Positions 1 through 8,785 of a stretch of DNA of 64,000 nucleotides are shown in pieces. The notes under the pieces are model-generated. The model made no database searches. It was not told the DNA's origin and saw only the letters and a program-made list of their open reading frames with translations. Every line of letters starts with the position of its first letter. Position 1 is the stretch's first letter. The position numbers and the translations under genes are program-made. Origin of the DNA: JAYZDK01 sp964604165 (lineage in GTDB: Bacteria > Myxococcota_A > UBA796 > CAJQPC01); assembly GCA_964604165.1 (NCBI GenBank), contig CAZRYF010000010.1, positions 1 to 64,000 of the forward strand, given 5' to 3'.

Positions 1-10
1 CCCGCAGGGG

Positions 11-153
11 GGCGAAAGCCCCCGCCGCAGGCGGGGGACCGTACGGGTCGGGGGGACGCGACAAGGGCCGCCGCAGCAAGCAATTCGGGGCCGCCAGCTG
101 GAGCGTAGCGGAAGCCGGCGAAAGCCCTCGCCGAACGGCGAGGGACCGTAGGG
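11..153. repeat. Two covarying stem-loop repeats
   Basis: Copies at 11-47 and 117-153 share the start GGCGAAAGCCC and the end GGACCGTA, with a hairpin between. In copy one CCCCCGCC pairs with GGCGGGGG around a GCA loop; in copy two CCCTCGCC pairs with GGCGAGGG around GAAC. The one stem difference is a compensated C:G to T:A change, which supports a selected structure rather than chance. The copies are 106 bp apart. They could be a REP-like element or part of a structured RNA; I cannot assign a family. Confidence 0.55.
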
Positions 154-318
154 TAGAACGGCTGGTGAAATATCCGGGCTATGGACTGGATGGGGCGGGC
201 GGTAGATGGCGTCTGCTAAATGCGTACGGTTTGAACATTGAGCTCGCGCTCCAATGGGGCCCCGACTGACGGGTCGACTAGTTGACTCGCGGCTCGCAGA
301 TTCTCCATGAATCAGTCC

Positions 319-354
319 GGCGTGGACAGAGGATCTCTGTCCATTGCCCACGCC
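319..354 (-). terminator. Hairpin downstream of pilin gene
   Basis: GGACAGAG (324-331) and CTCTGTCC (335-342) form a perfect 8-bp stem with a 3-nt loop, and an outer GGCGTGG (319-325) can alternatively pair with CCACGCC (348-354). It starts 4 bp beyond the stop of the minus-strand pilin gene. There is no T tract after it, so a terminator or mRNA 3'-end stabiliser is inferred from position and structure only. Confidence 0.4.
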
Positions 355-357
355 GCC

Positions 358-537
358 TCACTGCTGCTGAATCCCCGCATCGATCAGGCTTCCGGTCGTT
401 CCGCCGGCCATGTCATCTGAGAGCGCTGTCACGTTGGCGATCGTGGCGTCCTGGAAGGCGTACATGATGGCGATGATGGCAATGGAGACCACCGAAAGGG
501 TGATCATGTACTCGACCACGGTCTGGCCACGGCGCAT
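358..537 (-). CDS. Flp/TadE-type IVb pilin-like protein
   Basis: A 59-residue protein with the layout of a type IVb (Flp) prepilin: a very short basic leader MRRG, then QTVVEYM and about 20 hydrophobic residues. In Flp pilins the prepilin peptidase cuts after the glycine and the mature chain keeps Glu at position 5, which fits here (Q-T-V-V-E). The ATG at 537 was chosen because a GGGAG sequence lies just upstream; a longer open frame to 663 has no pilin-like content. Mature protein would be exported and assembled into a fibre by a Tad system, but no tad or cpa gene is present in the window, so it is an orphan here. Residues after the helix are small and polar. The family is clear; the role is inferred. 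Confidence 0.75.
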   Translation of the reverse strand: MRRGQTVVEYMITLSVVSIAIIAIMYAFQDATIANVTALSDDMAGGTTGSLIDAGIQQQ

Positions 538-624
538 GGGAGGCTCCCGTCGGTGCGCCCCAGAGCATAGCTGGCGGTTTGACCGGCCACAACACCGGGG
601 GTATGCCCTCCTTCTGGAGGGGCC

Positions 625-1920
625 ATGGCGAGCCACGCATCGGTGTCCGAGATTTCCCGACACGAAGGGAAGACTGTTGTCCTGGAGGGCTGGCTCTACA
701 ATTCACGCTCCAGCGGGAAGATCGCCTTTCTCTCCCTGCGGGATGGCACGGGGATCATCCAGTGCGTGCTTCGCAAGGATGCGGTCGATGAGGCCACCTT
801 CGAAGCCGCCCGCCGCCTGGGCCAGGAGTCCTCCCTGCGCATCACCGGGGAGGCCAAGGCCGACCCGCGCTCCCCCATCGGGTTCGAGGTGGCCGTCACC
901 TCCCTGGAGATTCTCCAGAACGTGGAAGGCTATCCCATCACCCCCAAGGAACATGGTCCGGCCTTTCTTCACGACCACCGGCACCTGTGGCTTCGTTCTC
1001 GCCGTCCCCATGCGATCCTGAGCATCCGGGCCCTCTGCGTCCGCGCGATTCGCGATTATTTCGACGATCGGGGCTTCCTCCTCCTGGACTCGCCGATCTT
1101 CACGCCGGCCGCCTGCGAGGGCACCTCGACCTTGTTTGAGACCGAGTACTTCGGTCGCTCCGCCTACCTGACCCAGTCCGGGCAGCTCTACCAGGAAGCC
1201 GGGGCCATGGCCTTTGGCAAGACCTACTGCTTCGGGCCCACCTTTCGCGCGGAGAAGAGTGCTACACGCCGGCACCTGACGGAGTTCTGGATGGTGGAGC
1301 CGGAGATCGCCTGGGCGGATCTGGACGCGATCATGGACCTCACCGAGGACTTTCTGGTGGAGGTCGTAGGCCGGGTGGTGAAGGAGGGCCGGGAGCATCT
1401 GGAGGCCCTCGGGCGCGACATCTCCCTGCTGGAGAATGTGCAGAAGCCTTTTCCCCGTCTCACCTACGACGAGGCCTGCGCCCACCTGGAGGATCTGGGG
1501 GAACCGGTGAAGCCCGAGGATGACTTCGGCTCCCCCCACGAGACGAAGCTCACGGAGCAGTACGACCGCCCGATCCTGGTCCACCGCTTTCCCACGGCGA
1601 TCAAGGCCTTCTACATGAAGGCCGACCCGGCCAACCCCTTGCGGGCCCTGGGGGTCGATGTGCTGGCGCCGGAAGGCTACGGCGAGATCATCGGCGGCGG
1701 CCAGAGAGAAGACGATCTGGACGTGCTGCTGCAGCGTATTGAGGAGCACAACCTTCCCTGCGAGGCCTTTGAGTGGTTCCTGGACCTGCGGCGCTATGGC
1801 TCCTGCCCCCACGGGGGATTCGGGCTCGGATTGGAGCGGTTGGTGACCTGGTTGTGTGGCATTCGCCACGTGCGGGAGACCATTCCCTTTCCGAGAACCC
1901 TTGATCGTCTCGAGCCGTAG
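625..1920 (+). CDS. asnS: Asparaginyl-tRNA synthetase
   Basis: Class IIb aminoacyl-tRNA synthetase of 431 residues that charges tRNA-Asn with asparagine in the cytoplasm. An N-terminal OB-fold anticodon domain (about 1-105) is followed by the catalytic core: YLTQSGQLYQEAG near 190, motif 2 with FRAEKSATRRHLTEFW near 210-225, and motif 3 GFGLGLERLVTW near 400. The ending IPFPRT, followed by RLEP, and the HGPAFLHDHRHLW segment resemble the shorter archaeal-type AsnRS (about 430 residues) rather than the usual bacterial form of about 466; this is from memory of the families. The ATG at 625 has GGAGG 4 bp upstream. The protease gene begins 8 bp after the stop, suggesting cotranscription. AspRS is the alternative, but IPFPRT favours AsnRS. 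Confidence 0.9.
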   Translation: MASHASVSEISRHEGKTVVLEGWLYNSRSSGKIAFLSLRDGTGIIQCVLRKDAVDEATFEAARRLGQESSLRITGEAKADPRSPIGFEVAVTSLEILQNVEGYPITPKEHGPAFLHDHRHLWLRSRRPHAILSIRALCVRAIRDYFDDRGFLLLDSPIFTPAACEGTSTLFETEYFGRSAYLTQSGQLYQEAGAMAFGKTYCFGPTFRAEKSATRRHLTEFWMVEPEIAWADLDAIMDLTEDFLVEVVGRVVKEGREHLEALGRDISLLENVQKPFPRLTYDEACAHLEDLGEPVKPEDDFGSPHETKLTEQYDRPILVHRFPTAIKAFYMKADPANPLRALGVDVLAPEGYGEIIGGGQREDDLDVLLQRIEEHNLPCEAFEWFLDLRRYGSCPHGGFGLGLERLVTWLCGIRHVRETIPFPRTLDRLEP

Positions 1921-1928
1921 GAATCGTC

Positions 1929-4721
1929 ATGTTGTTTCTCTCCCTGCTCTCGTTGGCACAGGCAGCCCCGGAGGTCCCGGCCGCTTGGGAGGCCACCCTG
2001 GAGCGGGTCGTCCCCGCCGTGGTGTCCTTGCAGGTCAGCTCCACCCGGCCCTTCGACACGGAAGGCGCCTCCTCCTCTGAGGGCACCGGGTTTGTGGTGG
2101 ATGCCGAGCGGGGGATTCTCCTGACCAACCGGCACATGGTGGAGCCCGGGCCTGTGGTGGCCAAGGCGGTCTTTCAGAACCACGAGGAGGTGGCGCTTCA
2201 GGCCGTGTACCGAGACCCGATCCACGACTTTGGCTTCTACCGCTTCAACCCGGAAGATGTTCGGTACATGGACCTGGTGGAGCTGCCCCTGGTGCCGGAA
2301 GCCGCCAAGGTAGGGGTGGATATCCGGGTCATCGGAAACGATGCCGGGGAGAAGATCTCCATCTTGAGCGGCACCCTGGCCCGGCTGGATCGGGCAGCTC
2401 CCCACTACTCGGGCAACGGCTACAACGACTTCAACACCTTCTACTATCAGGCCGCTTCAAGCACCTCCGGAGGCAGCTCTGGCTCCCCGGTGGTGGAACG
2501 AGAGGGCCGCGTGGTGGCACTGAACGCCGGAGGCAGCGTGGGCGCGGCCTCCAGCTTTTACCTTCCCCTGCAGCGGGTCGTGCGGGCCCTGGAGTTGATT
2601 CAGAGCCAGGAACCCATCCCCCGTGGCACGGTTCAGACCATTTTCCGCTACACGGCCTTTGATGAGCTGCGCCGCCTGGGGTTGTCCGAGGCCACCGAGA
2701 CCCAGGTGCGGTCGGAGTTTGAAGAGGGCACCGGCATGCTGGTGGTGCGCCAGGTGCTGCCGGATGGACCTTCACAGGACATCCTGGCGCCCGGAGACAT
2801 TCTCCTGAAGGTGAACGGGGAGTGGGTCTCGACCTTCCTGCCGCTGGAGGAGGCCCTGGATACTGCGGTCGGAGAGACCCTCGAGTTGGAGGTGGAGCGC
2901 GGCGGAGAGCCTCTGGTTCTGTCCCTCACCGTGGGAGATCTGCACGCCATCACGCCCGATGCCTTCCTGGAGTTTGGAAGCGCCGTGATCAATGCCCTGT
3001 CCTACCAGCAGGCGCGAAACCACGTGGTCCCGGTGGAGGGCTTGTACGTGGCCAACCCGGGCTTCACTCTGGGGGCCGCAGGGGTGCCGGATGGGGCCTT
3101 GATTCGTGAGGTCGCCGGCGAGCCGGTGCCGGACCTGGATGCCCTGTGGAAGGTGCTCTCAGCCCAGCCCCACGGGGCCCGGGTGCCTCTGCGCTACAGT
3201 GCCATTCGGGACCCCCGGCGCGAGCAGGTGGCCGTCCTCGAAATGGATCGGCTCTGGTTTCCCATGCAGCGCTGTCAACGGGACGACGCCACCGGGCTTT
3301 GGCCCTGTACCCAGGCGGATCCCCCGCCGGCACCCGAGGCGTTTGCTCCCGCCACGGCCTCTCGACCCACCACCGGCCGGGGACCGGTGCGCAAGCTGGC
3401 GTCGTCTCTTGTGGTGGTCGATTTCGACATTCCCTACCGGACCGAGGGTGTCTGGGGCTCTCATTTTCGCGGCGCGGGGCTGGTGGTGGATGCCCAGCGA
3501 GGGCTGGTCCTGGTGGACCGGGACACGGTGCCGATTCCCCTGGGCAACCTGGCCTTGACCTTTGGCGGGTCGGTTCGGGTGCCTGGAGAGGTGGAGTTTG
3601 TGCACCCGGTGCATAATTTCTCTGTGATCTCGTACGACCCCGCGCTCCTGGGCGAGACCCCAGTGAAGTCCGCGAGGTTGAAGACCACCTCCCTGGAAAC
3701 CGGAGACCGGGTCTACCAGGTGGGCATTACCCGCAGCCACGAGGTGGTGAGTCGGCGCACCCGGGTCGCCCGCATTGAGCCAGTGGTGCTGCCCCTGCCT
3801 TCTCCTCCTCAGTTTCGCGATGTGAACCTCGAGGTGGTCGATACCCACGCCGCGGCGCCGTCTGTGGGGGGGGCTCTCACGGATTCATCTGGGGCTGTCG
3901 TGGCACTTTGGGCCTCTTTTCCCTACAAAGAAGACGGAGACCGCAGCTCCTTCTTCCGGGGCATTCCCACAGAGAACTTCCTGCCGGTGCTGGAGGCTTT
4001 GCAGACAGGTGGGCAAGCGGTGGTCCGAAGCCTCGGCGCCGAATTGACCCCCCTTCCGCTGGCGGATGCTCGAGAACTGGGCTTGACCGATGACAGGGCC
4101 AGAGCCCTGGAGGCAGCCAATCCCGGGTTTCGCCGGGCCTTGATGGTGAGCCGCCTGACCGCGGGTACCCAGGCCGCCGAGCGCCTGGAGGAAGGGGACT
4201 TACTTCTCTCGGTGGACGAGGTCGCGGTGTCTCGGTTTATCGACCTGGAGAGAGTCAGCCAGAAGCCTATTCTTCAGCTGGAGCTTCTTCGGAGCGGAGA
4301 GGAAATCCAGGTGGAGCTGCCCACGGAGCCTCTCTATGGCCAGGGCGTGGACGAGATTGCTATTTGGGCTGGGGTGCTGCTTCATGCGCCTCACCGAGAG
4401 CTGGCTTCCCAACGGGGCCTCTCTCGCGATGGGGTCTACGTGGGGTTCTACTGGTATGGATCCCCTGCTGCCCGCTACCGCCTGCGGGCCACGCGGCGCA
4501 TCATCGAGGTGAACGGTACCGCCACGCCGGACCTGGAGGCGTTCTTCAACGTGCTGGCGGAGAACCCAATGTCCGAGCCGGTGCGTCTGACCACCCTCGA
4601 CCTGGATGACCAGGTGCGGGTGGTGACCATGGAGTTGGACCCCCACTACTGGCCGACCCGGCGCTTCCAGCTGCGGGATGGAGTTTGGGCCCCCATGAAG
4701 CCGGTGGATCACTCTCCCTGA
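1929..4721 (+). CDS. Tandem HtrA/Deg7-like serine protease with four PDZ domains
   Basis: A 930-residue exported protein: signal peptide of about 12 residues ending AQA, then protease, PDZ, PDZ, protease, PDZ, PDZ. The first trypsin-like domain (about 20-230) has a full triad: His69 in TNRHMV, Asp100 in HDFGFY and Ser184 in GGSSGSP. The second (about 475-690) keeps the fold but has lost all three: the His equivalent is Asp (VDRDTV, near 532), the Asp equivalent is Asn (HNFSV), and the serine loop reads PSVGGA. PDZ-like segments lie near 255-340, 360-430, 735-800 and 830-900. This two-chapter plan with a dead second protease is known from yeast Nma111 and plant Deg7. It probably works in periplasmic protein quality control, by inference. 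It follows asnS by 8 bp, and its end overlaps plsY tail to tail. Confidence 0.85.
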   Translation: MLFLSLLSLAQAAPEVPAAWEATLERVVPAVVSLQVSSTRPFDTEGASSSEGTGFVVDAERGILLTNRHMVEPGPVVAKAVFQNHEEVALQAVYRDPIHDFGFYRFNPEDVRYMDLVELPLVPEAAKVGVDIRVIGNDAGEKISILSGTLARLDRAAPHYSGNGYNDFNTFYYQAASSTSGGSSGSPVVEREGRVVALNAGGSVGAASSFYLPLQRVVRALELIQSQEPIPRGTVQTIFRYTAFDELRRLGLSEATETQVRSEFEEGTGMLVVRQVLPDGPSQDILAPGDILLKVNGEWVSTFLPLEEALDTAVGETLELEVERGGEPLVLSLTVGDLHAITPDAFLEFGSAVINALSYQQARNHVVPVEGLYVANPGFTLGAAGVPDGALIREVAGEPVPDLDALWKVLSAQPHGARVPLRYSAIRDPRREQVAVLEMDRLWFPMQRCQRDDATGLWPCTQADPPPAPEAFAPATASRPTTGRGPVRKLASSLVVVDFDIPYRTEGVWGSHFRGAGLVVDAQRGLVLVDRDTVPIPLGNLALTFGGSVRVPGEVEFVHPVHNFSVISYDPALLGETPVKSARLKTTSLETGDRVYQVGITRSHEVVSRRTRVARIEPVVLPLPSPPQFRDVNLEVVDTHAAAPSVGGALTDSSGAVVALWASFPYKEDGDRSSFFRGIPTENFLPVLEALQTGGQAVVRSLGAELTPLPLADARELGLTDDRARALEAANPGFRRALMVSRLTAGTQAAERLEEGDLLLSVDEVAVSRFIDLERVSQKPILQLELLRSGEEIQVELPTEPLYGQGVDEIAIWAGVLLHAPHRELASQRGLSRDGVYVGFYWYGSPAARYRLRATRRIIEVNGTATPDLEAFFNVLAENPMSEPVRLTTLDLDDQVRVVTMELDPHYWPTRRFQLRDGVWAPMKPVDHSP

Positions 4722-5302
4722 GGCCCCTGGACTTCCGGTTCCTCCCCGGACATGAGCCTCCTGAGGTTTTCCTTGTGCCGGTAGATGAGCAGTACCAGGA
4801 CCAGGAGGGAGGTCTGCAGGTACTCTGGCGCCCAGGCAGCGCAGAGCAGGGGAAGCGCCCCTGCAGCGGCCAGGGAGGCCAGGGACGACTTTCGCCCCCA
4901 CCAGAGAACGGAGCCCCACACCACCAGATCCACGAGCAGCACCAGGGGGGCCAAGGCCAGGAATGCACCGGCTGCGGTGGCGACTCCCTTCCCCCCGGAG
5001 AAGTCCAAGAGCACGCTGTAGCAGTGCCCCACCACCGCCAGCAGCGCAGCTACTCCCAGCCAGACCGGGTCATCGAACACGACCCGGGCCAGACACACCG
5101 CCAGAAAACCCTTGCCTGCATCCAGGGCCAGGGTGGCGGCGCCGAGACCCGTTCCGGCGATGCGGGCCACGTTGGTCGCGCCAATGTTCTCGCTCCCCTC
5201 CAGGCGCGGGTCTCTCCCGGCGAATCCCATGCAGACAACCAGTCCAAAGGGAATCGAGCCCAAGCCGTAGGCCAAGAACAATGTGAAGAGCTTGAGGAAC
5301 AC
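4709..5302 (-). CDS. plsY: Glycerol-3-phosphate acyltransferase PlsY
   Basis: A 197-residue integral membrane enzyme that transfers an acyl group from acyl-phosphate to glycerol-3-phosphate, the first step of phospholipid synthesis in most bacteria. The PlsY signatures are present in order: GSIPFG near 15, GSENIGATNVAR near 36, LDFSGGKGVAT near 98, and a C-terminal RHKENLRRL. About five hydrophobic segments alternate with these loops, as in the family. The start is a GTG at 5302 preceded by GGAGAGG. It is divergent from the MopE lipoprotein gene, with a 50-bp gap that must hold both promoters, and its last 13 bp overlap the protease gene convergently. No partner plsX is visible. Confidence 0.93.
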   Translation of the reverse strand: MFLKLFTLFLAYGLGSIPFGLVVCMGFAGRDPRLEGSENIGATNVARIAGTGLGAATLALDAGKGFLAVCLARVVFDDPVWLGVAALLAVVGHCYSVLLDFSGGKGVATAAGAFLALAPLVLLVDLVVWGSVLWWGRKSSLASLAAAGALPLLCAAWAPEYLQTSLLVLVLLIYRHKENLRRLMSGEEPEVQGPQGE

Positions 5303-5352
5303 TGCCTCTCCAGGCTACGACAAATGTACCCTTGTTGGCTCGGGAGGCCTTC

Positions 5353-7365
5353 ATGAGAGTTCTAATGATGCTGGGTGTGGTTCTGGTCTTGGGTTGCAAC
5401 GGCAAGGACGAGGTGACGGACACGGGGGACGGACCCGGGGATGACACTGAATTTCCCGACCGGGACGGGGACGGCGTGGCCGACGAGGATGACTGCGACC
5501 CGGACGACCCCTACACCTACCCGGGGGCCAACGACATCCCCTACGACGGCGTCGACAATGACTGCGCCGGGGACGGGGACCTGACGGACTTTGATGGGGA
5601 CGGGTACAACTCCACCCAGGTCGAAGGGGGCGATGACTGCAACGACGGCAACCCGAACATCTTCCCCGGGGCACCGGAGGTCTGCTACGACGGTATCGAT
5701 CAGGACTGTGCCGGAGATGAAGACTCCGATGACTGCGATGGGGATGGCTATGACCGGTTCAGCGACTGCAACGATGAGGACGCCTCGGTGAATCCCGGTG
5801 TGGCGGAGACCTGGTACGACGGCGTGGACCAGGACTGTTCGGGCCCGAACGACTCGGACTATGACGCTGACGAGGATGGTCTGGACCACATGGACTGGGG
5901 CGGGGCCGACTGCAACGACGAGGACGCGACGGTGCTCCAGGGTGGCGATGAGACCTGGAACGGCGTGGACGATGACTGCGACGGAGACATCGACAAGATG
6001 GATGAGCGCGATGCCCAGTTGGACTGGTTTGGCCTGGTGGCTGATGACCAGGGGGCCCTTGGGCTTGCCGCCGTGTTCATGTCGGACCTGGATGGGGATG
6101 GGGGTGACACCCTGGTGCTAGGAAGCAATGGGGGGTACCCGGTGGAGATCGAAGGGCTCACCATGTTTGGCACCGGCGTCTACCTGGTGGATGTGGCCGA
6201 TGGGGCCGGGGGCGTGACTGCCCAGAACGCAGGGCACATTCCCGCGAGTGGTGCTGATGGCACCGGTTGGGACCTGGCCAACCTGGGGGATGTGGATGGG
6301 GACTCCATCGATGATCTGGTCGTGGGGGCTCCCCTGGCACAGGGGGGCGGGGAGGCACGGGTCGTGCTGGGTGCCGATCTGGCCGGAGGGGGCACCGTCA
6401 GCGATGTTCTGGCGACCCTTACCGGAAACACCTACCTGGGGGTGGATGTCGCCTCGCTTTCCGATGTGGATGGCGATGGGATCTCGGAGATTGCGGTGGG
6501 CGAGGGCTGGGTGGGGCGCACTGAGGTGGGGGTCTTTGGCAGCACGGCGTGGCTCTCCGGTGGCACGCACGATGCGGTCAACGCCCTTGCGGTGATCGAG
6601 ACCAGCTCCGTTGACGAGAATGACTACTTCAGTGGACACTCCGTGGGAGGGCTTGATTTCAACGGTGATGGTCTGGGGGACCTCCTCGTAGGGGATCGCA
6701 CGGGCCTCGTGGCCGGGCAGACCGGGGTGGTGGATGGGACCGATATTGCTGCGGGAGGCGTCCTCAACCTGGCCGATCAGATCACCTTGATCGGGTACAC
6801 CGGGTACGAGGTGGGCAAGACCCAGGGGTGGATCGCCGACATGACAAACGATGGCTACGACGAAGTGGTGGTCAACGCCTCGGGGAACACCCCCGGCATC
6901 GATGCAAGCGCCGGCACCGTGTTCGTCCTGGATGGAGACGACCTCGCTCCGGGCGCCGTCGCGGTCGACTCGGCGACCTGGTTCTACAAGGTGAATGGCA
7001 CCTTGGGAGAGGGGCGGCTGCAGGGGGCGGAAGAGAGCGGCGACTTTGATGGAGATGGGGTGCAGGACTTGATCCTGACCCATGCAGCGAGCCCGCGGGA
7101 TTCGGTCAAGAACGCGACCTTCATCCACTTCGGTGCGGATGTGCTGGCCTATTCCGCTGCCAATGCCTCGGACCCCAGCACCGATGCGGACAATGCCACA
7201 ATGGAGTTCGTCAGCAAGAACCAGGGAACCCAGTTGGGCTACCACGCCCTCGGCAACGACGTGGACGCTGACGGAGACCTGGACATGGTGCTCACGGCCC
7301 CCTTCGGGCAGAGCGCTGGCGGGTACGTGGCCGTCTTCTTCAACGACATGGGGGACGGCTCGTGA
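5353..7365 (+). CDS. MopE-repeat / FG-GAP lipoprotein
   Basis: A lipoprotein of about 670 residues. The ATG at 5353 was chosen over an upstream TTG because GGGAGG precedes it and it opens a signal peptide with the lipobox VLGC. The first 220 or so residues hold four MopE-type putative metal-binding units (DGDG, then GDDCND or DCDP, PGA, and DGxDNDC or DGxDQDC), rich in Asp and Cys. The rest is FG-GAP/integrin-like, with repeated D-x-DGDG-x-x-D-L/I motifs that bind calcium in a beta-propeller. It is likely surface-exposed or periplasmic, role unknown. The next gene starts at a GTG overlapping its stop (GTGA), so the two are coupled. Two more proteins of this general kind are encoded at 13627 and 34559. 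Confidence 0.8.
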   Translation: MRVLMMLGVVLVLGCNGKDEVTDTGDGPGDDTEFPDRDGDGVADEDDCDPDDPYTYPGANDIPYDGVDNDCAGDGDLTDFDGDGYNSTQVEGGDDCNDGNPNIFPGAPEVCYDGIDQDCAGDEDSDDCDGDGYDRFSDCNDEDASVNPGVAETWYDGVDQDCSGPNDSDYDADEDGLDHMDWGGADCNDEDATVLQGGDETWNGVDDDCDGDIDKMDERDAQLDWFGLVADDQGALGLAAVFMSDLDGDGGDTLVLGSNGGYPVEIEGLTMFGTGVYLVDVADGAGGVTAQNAGHIPASGADGTGWDLANLGDVDGDSIDDLVVGAPLAQGGGEARVVLGADLAGGGTVSDVLATLTGNTYLGVDVASLSDVDGDGISEIAVGEGWVGRTEVGVFGSTAWLSGGTHDAVNALAVIETSSVDENDYFSGHSVGGLDFNGDGLGDLLVGDRTGLVAGQTGVVDGTDIAAGGVLNLADQITLIGYTGYEVGKTQGWIADMTNDGYDEVVVNASGNTPGIDASAGTVFVLDGDDLAPGAVAVDSATWFYKVNGTLGEGRLQGAEESGDFDGDGVQDLILTHAASPRDSVKNATFIHFGADVLAYSAANASDPSTDADNATMEFVSKNQGTQLGYHALGNDVDADGDLDMVLTAPFGQSAGGYVAVFFNDMGDGS

Positions 7366-7775
7366 TCCGCGCCTTTCGCCTCGTCTACGCGGTGTTGACC
7401 CTCAATTTTCTGATTCCGTCGTTGTACTACTGCATCGATGCAGACGGGGCAGCGCAGATGTTTGCTTCCCTGGGCGAGTGGTTCGGGGTCATGGAGTATC
7501 CGTGGACCGAAGACTCCATGTTCTGGCGTATCCTGGGCATTGGCAACGTGGCCACCCTCGGCTTCTGTTGTGCCTTGCTCTTGTCTGACCTGTTGCGGTG
7601 GTATCCAGTGTTGGTGCCGCTGGTGTTTCTAAAGTCCTGCTCCGTGTTGGGGTTTGTTTTCGCGGGAGTATCCTCGGGCCACCCTGCGTTCTGGGTAGGC
7701 CTGGTTTTTGATGGCGTGACCGTGGGGGCCATGGTCTTTTTTGCTCGGGGTGCCCACAAGGAGATGGTGGCGTGA
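7362..7775 (+). CDS. Small integral membrane protein
   Basis: A 137-residue protein of unknown function with about four hydrophobic helices (near 8-24, 60-76, 82-101 and 107-128) and a short basic tail. The GTG start at 7362 overlaps the previous stop by 4 nt, and its own TGA overlaps the GTG of the next gene, so all three genes are probably translated as one unit. I do not recognise a family. Its place between a surface lipoprotein and a sugar nucleotidyltransferase suggests envelope biology but shows nothing direct. Confidence 0.65.
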   Translation: MIRAFRLVYAVLTLNFLIPSLYYCIDADGAAQMFASLGEWFGVMEYPWTEDSMFWRILGIGNVATLGFCCALLLSDLLRWYPVLVPLVFLKSCSVLGFVFAGVSSGHPAFWVGLVFDGVTVGAMVFFARGAHKEMVA

Positions 7776-8785
7776 AGGCACCTGCGTTTCTTTTGGCCGC
7801 CGGTTTTGGGACCCGCCTACGTCCCCTGACCGAGCATCGACCCAAGCCCTTGGTGCCCCTGTGCGGCCTGCCCTTGTTGGACCAGTCGGTGGCGCTGCTG
7901 CGGAAGCACGGAATCCAGCAGGCCGTGGTCAATGCGCACCACCTCCCGGACGCGATCGATGCGTGGGCGGATTCTTGTGACATGGAACTACATGTCTCCG
8001 TGGAGTCTCCCCAGATTCTCGGGACGGGCGGAGGGCTCGTGCACGCGGTGGAGCACCTGGCGGATTCCTTTGTGATTCTGAACGGGGATGTGGCCTGCGA
8101 TGTAGACCTGGGGGCTCTCTTCATGGGCCTCACGGGAAGCCTCGCCACCATGGTGCTTCGGGTGCGGGCACCCGGGGAGCGCTACGGCCTCATTGGCACG
8201 GACGCACAGGAGCGCGTGGTGGATCTCGTAGGCCTTGCCCGGGCGGAGCCGGAGGGGGACGTGCGCAAGGACCGCCACTTCACGGGGATTCACGGGATGC
8301 GCCGGGAGGCCTTGGAGCTGATTCCCAATCAGCAAGCCTGTGTGATTCGCACGGCCTACCAGGCGCTCGTCCCTGATCGCCAGGTGGCAGCCCAGCACCA
8401 TGCCGGGCTGTGGCTGGACCTGGGAGATCCCGCCAGGTACCTGCGGGCCAACCGCATGGTGTTGCGGGACGAGGTGGACCTGCCGCTGCACCCGTGGGAC
8501 ATGGTTTCCTTTGGCATTCGCTTGAGCGGCCGGGAGGTGGGTCAGAAATCCGAGGTCGAGATCCACCCATCGTCTGCCCTGGTAGGCCCGATTTGGATGG
8601 GCCCGGGCGCGAGCGTGGGGGCGAACGTTCGCTTGGGTTCAGAGGTCGTACTGGGTGCCGGCTGCCGCGTCGGCGCGGGCGCTCGCCTTCGCCGCTGTGT
8701 AGTCTGGGACGGCGCCGAAGTCCCGCCGGAGACCGTACTGGAAGACGCGATTGTGCACGATGGTGGGGTGTTGGAGTTGTTCTAG
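7772..8785 (+). CDS. Sugar-1-phosphate nucleotidyltransferase
   Basis: A 337-residue cytoplasmic enzyme of the NTP_transferase family, which makes NDP-sugars from NTP and sugar-1-phosphate. The nucleotide-binding signature LAAGFGTRLRPLT followed by RPKPLVPL opens the protein; GTGGGLV near 88 and the metal-binding LNGDV near 110 follow. The last 80 residues form a left-handed beta-helix of hexapeptide repeats (GPIWMGPGASVGANV and onward), as in GlmU- and GMP-like transferases. The substrate cannot be read from sequence: mannose-1-P guanylyltransferase-like and MurNAc-1-P uridylyltransferase-like (MurU) enzymes are both possible. The GTG start overlaps the preceding stop by 4 nt. It is the last gene of the unit. 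Confidence 0.82.
   Translation: MKAPAFLLAAGFGTRLRPLTEHRPKPLVPLCGLPLLDQSVALLRKHGIQQAVVNAHHLPDAIDAWADSCDMELHVSVESPQILGTGGGLVHAVEHLADSFVILNGDVACDVDLGALFMGLTGSLATMVLRVRAPGERYGLIGTDAQERVVDLVGLARAEPEGDVRKDRHFTGIHGMRREALELIPNQQACVIRTAYQALVPDRQVAAQHHAGLWLDLGDPARYLRANRMVLRDEVDLPLHPWDMVSFGIRLSGREVGQKSEVEIHPSSALVGPIWMGPGASVGANVRLGSEVVLGAGCRVGAGARLRRCVVWDGAEVPPETVLEDAIVHDGGVLELF

Larger units (their letters stand above)
1..357. other. Gene-poor left edge
   Basis: No convincing complete gene is present before the pilin gene. One plus-strand reading frame is open from base 3 to a TGA at 267-269 with no start inside the window, so it could be the tail of a gene entering from the left, but its translation is arginine/glycine-rich at first and matches nothing I recognise. 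Two related stem-loops (11-47 and 117-153) and a hairpin (319-354) lie within it and are listed separately. The paired stem-loops make a structured RNA or repeat at least as likely as a coding tail. Confidence 0.4.

Noticed and set aside
703..1869. Long minus-strand open frame opposite asnS
   Set aside because: Low-complexity Gly/Leu/Arg translation without domains; typical antisense shadow in GC-rich DNA.
5353..7365. DGDGDG repeats considered as RTX toxin
   Set aside because: Spacing and Cys content fit MopE and FG-GAP repeats; no GGxGxDxxx nonapeptides or type I secretion genes.
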